Shown one piece after another: positions 1 through 6,494 of a stretch of DNA of 15,362 nt. The DNA lies in the NCBI GenBank assembly GCA_041688385.1, contig JBDNIH010000005.1, positions 1 to 15,362 of the forward strand, written 5' to 3'. The notes below the pieces were generated by a model, which made no database searches, was not told the origin of the DNA, and was given only the letters and a program-made list of their open reading frames with translations. Position numbers and translations under genes: made by a program. Origin of the DNA: UBA7662 sp041688385 (GTDB lineage: Bacteria; Bacteroidota; Bacteroidia; UBA7662). Position 1 is the stretch's first letter. Every line of letters begins with the position of its first letter.

Positions 1-32
1 ACTTTTCACATCTAAATAAGCTAAGGGGCGCT

Positions 33-64
33 ATTGGTATTTAAAATACAATAGCCTATCTTTG
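33..64 (+). promoter_or_regulatory. Bacteroidota-type promoter of rpsF-rpsR-rplI
   Basis: TATCTTTG at 57-64 matches the Bacteroidota -7 consensus TAnnTTTG exactly, and ATTG at 33-36 fits the -33 element, with a 20-base spacer. Transcription would start near 70, leaving a short A-rich leader of about 30 bases with no Shine-Dalgarno before the rpsF ATG at 99. This is inferred from consensus only. Confidence 0.7.
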
Positions 65-98
65 CAATCCATTTTTAACCTAAAACCATACACACAGT

Positions 99-449
99 AT
101 GAACAATTACGAAACCGTATTTATCATGACCCCGGTATTAACCGAGGAGATGGTGAAAGACACGGTCGCTAAGTTTGAGAAGGTGTTGAAGGAAAACAAC
201 GCCGAAATCGTTCACGAAGTCAGCTGGGGCTTGCGTAAACTTGCTTATCCAATCCAGAAAAAAACGACCGGATTCTATTATTTAATTGAATTCAAAGCAG
301 ATGGCGATATCATCGACAAACTCGAGCTCGAGTTTCGTCGTGACGAGCGCATCATGCGCTTCCTCACCGTGGCACTCGATAAGTTTGCCGTTATCTACAA
401 TGCTTCGAAACGTAAACCGGCTGCGGCCAAAACTGAAGTGGAGGCTTAA
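99..449 (+). CDS. rpsF: 30S ribosomal protein S6
   Basis: Small-subunit ribosomal protein S6, which binds 16S rRNA in the platform together with S18. The 116-residue product begins MNNYETVFIMTPVL, the usual S6 first beta strand. The segment around residues 42-75 (SWGLRKLAYPIQKKTTGFYY) and the motif LEFRRDERIMRFL near residues 76-90 are characteristic of the family. The end is a short Ala/Lys/Glu-rich tail, which varies among S6 proteins. It is the first gene of the rpsF-rpsR-rplI operon, and rpsR starts two bases after its stop. The start at 99 is favoured because it gives the normal S6 N-terminus and follows a good promoter, although no Shine-Dalgarno is visible, as is common in this phylum. 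Length and motifs are ordinary. Confidence 0.97.
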   Translation: MNNYETVFIMTPVLTEEMVKDTVAKFEKVLKENNAEIVHEVSWGLRKLAYPIQKKTTGFYYLIEFKADGDIIDKLELEFRRDERIMRFLTVALDKFAVIYNASKRKPAAAKTEVEA

Positions 450-451
450 TT

Positions 452-709
452 ATGATCAATAACAGTTTCGCAACCGTTCCACAAAAGGACGAAAACCGTA
501 AGAAGTATTGCCGATTCAAAAAGAATGGCATTAAATACATCGATTACAAGGACGCAGATTTTTTGCTGAAGTTCGTGAACGAACAAGGTAAAGTGTTGCC
601 ACGTCGTTTGACCGGTACCTCATTGAAGTTTCAGCGTAAAGTAACGCAAGCCGTAAAACGTGCTCGTCACCTTGCTCTGATGCCGTACGTAGCTGATGGA
701 ATGAAATAA
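452..709 (+). CDS. rpsR: 30S ribosomal protein S18
   Basis: Small-subunit ribosomal protein S18, partner of S6 in the 30S platform. The 85-residue protein has the S18 core: KKYCRFKKNG near residues 17-26, YIDYKDADFL at about 29-38, then PRRLTGTSLKFQRKVTQAVKRARHLALMPY over residues 50-79, which holds the usual RRxTG and KRARxLALLPY-like signatures. It starts two bases after the rpsF stop, and a GAGG at 441-444 inside the end of rpsF could serve as its ribosome binding site. The tight spacing means it is co-transcribed with rpsF and probably translationally coupled. It is encoded between rpsF and rplI, as in most bacteria. Nothing unusual is seen. Confidence 0.97.
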   Translation: MINNSFATVPQKDENRKKYCRFKKNGIKYIDYKDADFLLKFVNEQGKVLPRRLTGTSLKFQRKVTQAVKRARHLALMPYVADGMK

Positions 710-725
710 GAAGAGGAAGTAAGAC

Positions 726-1169
726 ATGGAAATCATTCTGAAATCAGACATTAAAGGTCTGGGATACAAATACGACGTTATTAAGGTGAAAAACGGTTAT
801 GGCCGTAACTTCCTCATTCCTCAAGGTTTGGCGGTAGTTGCAAACAACCCTAACCGCAAAGAGCGTGACGAGAATGTTCGTCAAGCTGCCTTTAAACAGG
901 ATAAAATCAAAAACGACGCGACCGAAATGGCCGACAAACTGAAAGACCTTACCCTTAAGGTAGGTGCTAAAGTTGGCGAAAACGGACGCATCTTCGGTGC
1001 AGTAACTACCCTCCAGGTAGCAGACGTATTGAAAGACAAAGGTTTTGATATCGACCGTCGCAAAATCGCCCTCAAAGGTGAGATTAAGACGATTGGCATT
1101 TATATCGCTGAAATCGACTTACACCGCGATGTGAAAGTTGAGTTGAACATAGAAGTAGTAGGCGAATAA
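726..1169 (+). CDS. rplI: 50S ribosomal protein L9
   Basis: Large-subunit ribosomal protein L9, which binds 23S rRNA at the base of the L1 stalk and projects toward the small subunit. The 147-residue length is normal. The N-terminal rRNA-binding domain is clear: MEIILKSDIKGLGYKYDVI followed by VKNGYGRNFLIPQGLA at about residues 21-36, the L9 signature. A lysine-rich connecting helix follows (about 42-76), and then the C-terminal domain with VGENGRIFGAVTTLQVADVL near residues 83-102. It starts 16 bases after rpsR, preceded by an AGAGGAAG stretch that could be a ribosome binding site. It is the last gene of the operon; an intrinsic terminator lies 21 bases downstream. Confidence 0.97.
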   Translation: MEIILKSDIKGLGYKYDVIKVKNGYGRNFLIPQGLAVVANNPNRKERDENVRQAAFKQDKIKNDATEMADKLKDLTLKVGAKVGENGRIFGAVTTLQVADVLKDKGFDIDRRKIALKGEIKTIGIYIAEIDLHRDVKVELNIEVVGE

Positions 1170-1190
1170 TTTACTACTGCATCATAAATA

Positions 1191-1222
1191 AAGCCGCTCT
1201 GGGATTCCGGAGCGGCTTTTTT
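1191..1222 (+). terminator. Intrinsic terminator of the rpsF-rpsR-rplI operon
   Basis: AAGCCGCTC (1191-1199) pairs perfectly with GAGCGGCTT (1210-1218) around a 10-base loop, and the stem runs straight into a T tract (1217-1222). The opposite strand carries TATTTA after the stem, so it might also weakly stop transcription arriving from the convergent gene that ends at 1413. From 1223 to 1412 I see no gene; the only structure is a distant 8-bp inverted repeat TCTGCTAA/TTAGCAGA (1257-1264 and 1320-1327). Confidence 0.9.
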
Positions 1223-1412
1223 GTTAAAAAAATAATGATTAATGTGCAAATGGGAGTCTGCTAAATTATGGTGTTTTGAGTTCTAGTCATGGCATTCACT
1301 CGCTCTCGTTTTGCATCGCTTAGCAGAGCTTAAGCCCGTACGGTCGAAATTCCATTAGCACCTTCCCCAAAGGCAGCCCCGCGAAACGCCGCAAGAGCAC
1401 ATTGTGCTTAAT

Positions 1413-3263
1413 CTACCGTATAAACAACTTCTGCTGCATCCGCTGATCACCTTGTCGAATCTGGATGAGGTAGAGCCCGGTTTTTGCCGGGGTATACAGA
1501 TTCAGACGACCAGCATTTAGGTCCGTTATTTCAAGTGGGTGTTTGCGTCCTTGCATATCTATCAGCTGCAAGTGAATGGCTTTGTTTAGGTCAAAATCAC
1601 CCTTCACATACAACCGGCCATTTTCTACGGGATTAGGATAAAGCGTCCAGTTCAGCGGTGCTTTTACATTGGCAGTGGAAGTAAATATTACATCGGGAAT
1701 AGCCAGAAAGCAGTTGTTGTACTGCTGCTGTACATAGTCGGAAACAGCTAACAGTCGGTTAAAAGCTGCAGTTGAATCACTGCTGACTGAATCTCTACCC
1801 CACATACCAGCATACATGAGTACCTGAACAGCACCGGGTAACATTTGTGTTTTGCCGTTACTCATCACAAACCTGCGGTCGCTAGGCATATTGGGTAAAG
1901 CAATACCACCGGGCTGGTTTTCAGTCCAACTGAAAGGTGGAGCAGTTGCCACGCCGCCTGCATAAACATAACCCCAACCAGTAGGGTCGCTACTGCCTGG
2001 ATAAGCAAAAGTGTAAGGCACATGGGTTGATCCTAAACTTCCGAGATAAGCTGTGCCGCCAAAAGTCATTTTAGAACCATCTAACCAAGCGCCACTAAGG
2101 TATTGCATAACATGACGTGCTTGTCGTGGATTTCCGGATAGTGTGCTATTGTTATTAAAAGTAAGGAAAGAGGTCATGGCAATGCGCTCAGGCAAGGGTT
2201 GTCCGGTACAATCAGCTGTTATTTCGTCGATTTGTCCATCACGATCGTTATCTAAGCCATCGTTCGAAGTGGCGAAAGGACCTTCTAACTGTAATAGGCC
2301 AAATACGGGGGGATTTATCCCATAACCTTCACTACCTCCATCTTCTGCATCGCTATTGTAAGCAAAACCCAAATTTCGACTCACATCACAGCCGATATAA
2401 TCATCATTGCCACCTCCTATATCCGGATCTATAAAAACACCCGTATAAACCGAGTCATAGGTGCGGTTGGAGCGGTTGATGATTTTTAGACGAAAAAATG
2501 CAGCTTGTTCCAGCAAAGTAGGGCCAGCGAAAGCAAAATTTTCTTCCTGTATTTCTAATCCCATTGGAGGCGACCCGCTGCCAGCTATACCTCCTAATGC
2601 ATTGTATACGTGCCAGCTCGCTGCATCACCCGCAATAAGTGGGTATTCACCCAATTGGGGCTCGTAAAGTGCGTTGCCATTCAAATCGGCAAAAGGGGCG
2701 AGGTATAAAGACTCATTAAAGGTTACGCGACCATTGGCAGGCCATTGTGCGATGTCCATTGGTGTTTGATAACCGGGTTGGTTGAATTGGGTTTTATGCA
2801 GGTCAACCTGCGCTTTAGTCACTTGCCAAATGCGATCGTACAAGCGGCAAGAAACGGAATCTATCCCCAAATTATTAGCGATACCCAGCGGGCCAGGCCA
2901 AAATCCTATACCCAACGTAGTAAACTGGCGGTAGGTTTGGGCAGCTACGTGCAAAACCTGATTGTCGTCTTTGGCGGCCAACCAGAGCGAACCACCCGAA
3001 ACCATATTTTTCCCACTGTTTGCCGGGTATTCGAAGCCACGATTATTGGTAGCAGAAACAAAAGCCCATTTGTCGCCACCGCCCATTACCGTAAAACGAA
3101 CGGTATTGATGGAAATATTGGTGCGACTCGTTGCCGGTGCACAACTGGCCATTACACGTACTTCAGGTCGAGACCGAGCTTCTTTAGCTTCTTTCGCCTG
3201 AAGTGTTTTGTTGCACGTTAAACTTAATCCAACGAGCAGCAGTAGGGTAATTTTCTGTTTCAT
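1413..3263 (-). CDS. T9SS-secreted protein with type A sorting domain, function unknown
   Basis: Exported protein of 616 residues with no enzymatic function that I recognise. A signal peptide is visible (MKQKITLLLLVGLSLTC, residues 1 to about 22). Residues 55-160 resemble a common Bacteroidota surface-protein N-terminal region: RFTVMGGGDKW, GFEYPANSGKNMVSGGSLWL (77-96), then TYRQ, FWPGPLG and a YDRIWQVTKAQVD segment. DLNGN (193-197) and NDGLDNDRDGQIDE (334-347) look like Ca2+-binding Asp loops of the thrombospondin-3/EF-hand kind. The last 80 residues (about 538-616) form a T9SS type A sorting domain: LYPNPVENGRLYV, LIDMQGRK, then TGLYLIQIRQGDQRMQQKLFIR-like strands. This domain is normally removed on export across the outer membrane. 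It lies 95 bases downstream of pabB, with no convincing terminator or promoter between, so co-transcription cannot be excluded. Export by T9SS is well supported; the role is not. Confidence 0.88.
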   Translation of the reverse strand: MKQKITLLLLVGLSLTCNKTLQAKEAKEARSRPEVRVMASCAPATSRTNISINTVRFTVMGGGDKWAFVSATNNRGFEYPANSGKNMVSGGSLWLAAKDDNQVLHVAAQTYRQFTTLGIGFWPGPLGIANNLGIDSVSCRLYDRIWQVTKAQVDLHKTQFNQPGYQTPMDIAQWPANGRVTFNESLYLAPFADLNGNALYEPQLGEYPLIAGDAASWHVYNALGGIAGSGSPPMGLEIQEENFAFAGPTLLEQAAFFRLKIINRSNRTYDSVYTGVFIDPDIGGGNDDYIGCDVSRNLGFAYNSDAEDGGSEGYGINPPVFGLLQLEGPFATSNDGLDNDRDGQIDEITADCTGQPLPERIAMTSFLTFNNNSTLSGNPRQARHVMQYLSGAWLDGSKMTFGGTAYLGSLGSTHVPYTFAYPGSSDPTGWGYVYAGGVATAPPFSWTENQPGGIALPNMPSDRRFVMSNGKTQMLPGAVQVLMYAGMWGRDSVSSDSTAAFNRLLAVSDYVQQQYNNCFLAIPDVIFTSTANVKAPLNWTLYPNPVENGRLYVKGDFDLNKAIHLQLIDMQGRKHPLEITDLNAGRLNLYTPAKTGLYLIQIRQGDQRMQQKLFIR

Positions 3264-3358
3264 AGCTCAGCTTTTGAATTCAATCTACAAATAAGAATCA
3301 ATCAAAAACAAAAGACAGCTAATTGTGACAAAAAAAGGATAGAAAATGTTTCGAAGCC

Positions 3359-4639
3359 TTAGCTTGTTCCACCCAAGGCCGAAAGCATAGTAGCGGCTTT
3401 CAGCTGACATTCATCCCATTCCTGCGCTGGCACAGAGTCGTAGGTAATGGCGCCACCCGTTTGGAAGCTGAGATAACCACGGTTGCTGTTGTACAGTATA
3501 CTGCGAATGATCACGTTAAAATCACAATCCCCATCCGGAGTAAAGTAGCCTAACGAACCTGAATACAACCCGCGCCGGCTGTCCTCTAACGCAGCGATGA
3601 CTTCCATCGCTTTAATTTTAGGCGCGCCGGTCATCGAGCCCATAGGAAAAGCATTTTTGATGGCTTGAACAGTGCTCACATCGGGCCGTATACGCCCAGT
3701 TACTGTGCTGATCATTTGGTGAACGGTTGGAAAAGTGTACACCTGCATGAGCTCAGGAACCTTTACCGATCCAGGCGCACAACTGCGGGCCAAGTCGTTG
3801 CGTACCAGATCCACAATCATCACATTTTCGGCTTTTTCCTTTTCATCATTCGCTAACGCGACTTTGAGCGCCTTATCTTCTGCACTATCCTTACTTCTTT
3901 TGCGGGTACCTTTAATAGGTTGAGAAAAAATCGTTTGTTGGTATCGCGAAAAAAAACGCTCGGGACTGCCGCAAATTAAATGCTGACCGTCCGATTGAAA
4001 ATAGGCTGAAAATGGGGTAGGCGAAAGTAAATTCAGCCTATGGTACAAGGCAATGGGGTCGGTTTCAACGGATTCATTATACCACTCAACACAATAATTT
4101 AGTTCGTACACGGTGCCTTCAGCTATAGCAGAACGTATTTTCTGTACTTGCGCTAAATAGCGTTCGCGACTGGTTCGGCACAACAACGAAATAGGCTTGG
4201 CATCAGTCATTGGTGCTTCAACCAACGCATGTATGGCAGCCGCATCCCAACGGGAGTCTGTTTCATTGCGAATAACCTTCAACTCACCCTCGCTACAAAC
4301 AATAAGCAATTGGGGACGAAAAAAACAGGCAGGCGAAAAACCTAAATGGTCAACTTGTAGGGTGCTTAAGGCTTCTAGCTCGTTTTTGAGTTCGTACGAT
4401 AAAAACCCACAGTAAAAATCGGGATGCTCCAGCACGAGCTGATCTAAGGCAGCTAAATACGGCGCCTTGAGCGGTAATGGCGCATCATCAGAAACAGCTA
4501 CCAGCCAATCGAAAGTGATATAGCCCATCGGTAGCTCAGCCTGCTGGTTGCGGTTACTGTTGTAAACAGCCAAATGCCGGGCGTTCCGGAAATGATGTAG
4601 CAATTTGTGCAACCAAAGCTGATCTATCCCGGCAGGCAT
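3359..4639 (-). CDS. pabB: Aminodeoxychorismate synthase component I
   Basis: Chorismate-binding enzyme that aminates chorismate to 4-amino-4-deoxychorismate, the first step to p-aminobenzoate for folate. It has 426 residues. A weakly conserved N-terminal part (1-150) is followed by the chorismate-binding fold, with CGSPERFF (223-230), PIKGTRKR (241-248), DEKEKAENVMIVDLVRNDLA (265-284), FPTVHQM (303-309), GSMTGAPKIKAME (334-346) and FQTGGAITYDSVPAQEWDE (392-410). The Lys in PIKGT (K243) marks PabB: anthranilate synthase TrpE has Ala there, and this lysine is the PabB nucleophile. The ATG lies one base after the purA stop, so the two are in one operon and likely coupled. The amidotransferase (PabA) and lyase (PabC) partners are not in the window. 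An anthranilate synthase is the main alternative and is made unlikely by K243. Confidence 0.9.
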   Translation of the reverse strand: MPAGIDQLWLHKLLHHFRNARHLAVYNSNRNQQAELPMGYITFDWLVAVSDDAPLPLKAPYLAALDQLVLEHPDFYCGFLSYELKNELEALSTLQVDHLGFSPACFFRPQLLIVCSEGELKVIRNETDSRWDAAAIHALVEAPMTDAKPISLLCRTSRERYLAQVQKIRSAIAEGTVYELNYCVEWYNESVETDPIALYHRLNLLSPTPFSAYFQSDGQHLICGSPERFFSRYQQTIFSQPIKGTRKRSKDSAEDKALKVALANDEKEKAENVMIVDLVRNDLARSCAPGSVKVPELMQVYTFPTVHQMISTVTGRIRPDVSTVQAIKNAFPMGSMTGAPKIKAMEVIAALEDSRRGLYSGSLGYFTPDGDCDFNVIIRSILYNSNRGYLSFQTGGAITYDSVPAQEWDECQLKAATMLSALGGTS

Positions 4640-4640
4640 A

Positions 4641-5903
4641 TTAGCGGTATAAAGTCTGGTTTCGGTCGGGCCCTACCGAGACAATTTTGATTGGCACCTC
4701 CAGTGCATTTTCTAGCCAGTGGATATAGTCCATTAATTCTGATGGGAGCTGCTTCATATCCTTGATTTGGGTCAAATCTACCTTCCAGCCAGGTATAGCC
4801 TCGAAAATGGGCTTTGCATCGCGCAAATCAAAAGGAAGCTGATCGGTTTTATGGCCTTCTACTTCATAATGGGTGCACGCAAATATTTGGTCAAAGCTGC
4901 TAAGCACATCCGACTTGGTCATGATGAGCTGGGTAACACCATTCAACAAAATAGCGTATTTCAGCGCCGGTAAATCAATCCAGCCACAACGACGGGGACG
5001 TCCCGTAGTCGCACCAAATTCACGGCCCTCTTGTCGCAAACGTTCGCCAACTTCATTGTCGAGCTCGGTGGGGAACGGGCCGCCACCTACGCGGGTGCAA
5101 TAGGCTTTAAAGATGCCATATACCTCGCCAATGCGGTTAGGGGCAATGCCTAAACCTGTGCAAGCTCCGGCAGTAACGGTATTGGAACTGGTAACAAATG
5201 GATAAGAGCCAAAATCAATGTCGAGCATTGTGCCTTGTGCACCTTCAGCCAGCACTTTTTTGCCGGCTTTTAAGGCGTCGTTGATGAGGGTTTCGCTGTC
5301 GACAAAAGGAAAGGTCTTCAAAAATTCCACTGCGTCGAACCAGGCAGCTTCTTTTTCGGCAAAAGCTGGGTCCTCGTAGGCATAAACAGCCAAGGTTTCG
5401 AAATGACGTTTTTTGATACTGTCGTAGGTGGCACGGAAATTTTTACTCACCAAATCACCTATACGCAGTCCTGAACGGCCTATTTTATCGGTATAAGTGG
5501 GGCCGATACCCTTTAGAGTAGAGCCAATTTTACCCACACCCTTGGCTGCCTCGTAAGCGGCATCAAGTATGGGATGAGTAGGCATAATGAGGTGCGCTTT
5601 GCGCGAAATCACGAGCCGTTGATGCACAGCTACGCCCATTTTCTCGAGATTTTGAATCTCGCGTCGTAGGATAACCGGGTCGATTACAACCCCATTGCCA
5701 ATAACGTTTTGTACGTTGCCATGAAAAATGCCAGAGGGTATGGTGTTGAGCACCACCTTGATACCATCGAATTCGAGCGAGTGACCGGCGTTGGGTCCAC
5801 CTTGAAAACGGGCGATAATGTCGTATTGCGGGGTGATCACGTCAACAATCTTTCCCTTGCCTTCATCTCCCCATTGGAGACCGAGCAGCACATCTACCTT
5901 CAT
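4641..5903 (-). CDS. purA: Adenylosuccinate synthetase
   Basis: Cytoplasmic enzyme that joins IMP and aspartate using GTP to give adenylosuccinate, the committed step to AMP. The 420-residue protein has full family length. GLQWGDEGKGKIVD at 8-21 holds the GTP loop and catalytic Asp13; GGPNAGH (35-41) supplies catalytic His41, numbered as in E. coli. KGIGPTYTDKIGRSGLRIGD (131-150) and EGAQGTMLDIDFGSYPFVTSSNT (220-242) are IMP and phosphate contacts. REFGATTGRPRRCGWID (294-310) is the aspartate loop region and TKSD (329-332) is the guanine-recognition motif. It starts 43 bases after the Fur-family gene, behind a good promoter-like -7 element, and pabB follows one base after its stop. All key residues are intact. 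Confidence 0.97.
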   Translation of the reverse strand: MKVDVLLGLQWGDEGKGKIVDVITPQYDIIARFQGGPNAGHSLEFDGIKVVLNTIPSGIFHGNVQNVIGNGVVIDPVILRREIQNLEKMGVAVHQRLVISRKAHLIMPTHPILDAAYEAAKGVGKIGSTLKGIGPTYTDKIGRSGLRIGDLVSKNFRATYDSIKKRHFETLAVYAYEDPAFAEKEAAWFDAVEFLKTFPFVDSETLINDALKAGKKVLAEGAQGTMLDIDFGSYPFVTSSNTVTAGACTGLGIAPNRIGEVYGIFKAYCTRVGGGPFPTELDNEVGERLRQEGREFGATTGRPRRCGWIDLPALKYAILLNGVTQLIMTKSDVLSSFDQIFACTHYEVEGHKTDQLPFDLRDAKPIFEAIPGWKVDLTQIKDMKQLPSELMDYIHWLENALEVPIKIVSVGPDRNQTLYR

Positions 5904-5920
5904 TGAGAGCTGTTAAAGCC

Positions 5921-5952
5921 CAAAGGTAAATGTCTTTTTGAGTGAATCAGCT
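5921..5952 (-). promoter_or_regulatory. Putative promoter of purA-pabB
   Basis: On the minus strand TACCTTTG (plus 5921-5928) is a perfect Bacteroidota -7 element 17 bases before the purA ATG. The upstream -33 element is poor (a GCTG-like match about 19 bases further up), so initiation here is plausible but not certain. The 43-bp gap to the Fur-family gene holds no terminator. purA-pabB could be read both from here and from upstream. Confidence 0.45.
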
Positions 5953-6429
5953 GTTTTTATTGAAATGTGGACATTCCCCTGTTTCGGTCAGTTTTTCGCA
6001 GCTGGCGTACAAATGGAGGCTATGATGACGAACTTTATGGTGGAAAAATGTCCCCATGTCAACCCTGATCTCCTGAATACGGGGGTCGCAGAACTCCTCA
6101 ACACGGCCACATTCTATGCAGATGAGGTGGTCGTGCTGCTTGAAACCATAGGAACATTCGAACTGTGCCATATTTTTGCCAAACTGATGTTTGGTCACCA
6201 AATCGCAGGCTTGAAGCAGGTCGAGGGTGTTATAAACCGTGGCACGACTCACCCTGTAATTCCTGTTTTTCATCTGGATGTAGAGGGATTCTACATCAAA
6301 GTGGTCGGTGCGACTGTAAATTTCTTCGAGTATGGCAAATCGTTCCGGCGTTTTGCGGTGGCCGTGTTCTTCGAGATAGGCAGAGAAGATTTTTTTTACT
6401 TCTTCAGTTACACTTACGCTATTGGCCAT
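5947..6429 (-). CDS. Fur-family metal-dependent transcriptional regulator
   Basis: Winged-helix regulator of the Fur family, 160 residues, close to the usual 140-160. The N-terminal DNA-binding domain has RKTPERFAILEEIY (25-38), HFDVESLY (43-50) and the recognition region YRVSRATVYNTLDLLQACDLV (58-78). The dimerisation and metal domain shows HDHLICIECG (99-108), with the Cys104-x2-Cys107 structural zinc pair. The second pair normally seen near the C-terminus (CxxC or Cx4C) is spread out here: C144 and C153 are separated by eight residues (CEKLTETGEC). Which metal or signal it senses (iron, zinc, manganese, peroxide) cannot be told, so no symbol is given. It sits 65 bases after the RelA/SpoT gene and 43 before purA, all on the same strand. 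Confidence 0.9.
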   Translation of the reverse strand: MANSVSVTEEVKKIFSAYLEEHGHRKTPERFAILEEIYSRTDHFDVESLYIQMKNRNYRVSRATVYNTLDLLQACDLVTKHQFGKNMAQFECSYGFKQHDHLICIECGRVEEFCDPRIQEIRVDMGTFFHHKVRHHSLHLYASCEKLTETGECPHFNKNS

Positions 6430-6494
6430 GCTCAGTTGATTGGAGTTTAAAGTTCAACAATTTTTATCGCTTTGTGGTTTCGATTAAACGGGAC

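Noticed and set aside
1257..1327. TCTGCTAA/TTAGCAGA inverted repeat between the convergent rplI and T9SS cargo genes
   Set aside because: The arms are 8 bp with a 55-bp gap and have no other supporting structure; plausible by chance.
1396..1408. AGCAC-ATT-GTGCT hairpin just after the T9SS cargo stop as a terminator
   Set aside because: The stem is only 5 bp with a 3-base loop and no U tract follows on the minus strand.
2745..3221. 158-codon open frame on the plus strand
   Set aside because: It is antisense to the T9SS cargo gene and its translation resembles nothing; shadow frame.
3264..3358. Promoter before the T9SS cargo gene
   Set aside because: Several TTTG strings occur on the minus strand, but none gives a TTTG/TAnnTTTG pair at the usual 17-23 base spacing.
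3359..4639. Anthranilate synthase component I (trpE)
   Set aside because: The motif is PIKGT with the PabB-specific lysine, and there are no other tryptophan genes nearby.
5938..6450. 170-codon open frame on the plus strand
   Set aside because: It lies almost entirely opposite the Fur-family gene, whose protein has strong family motifs; this is a shadow frame.
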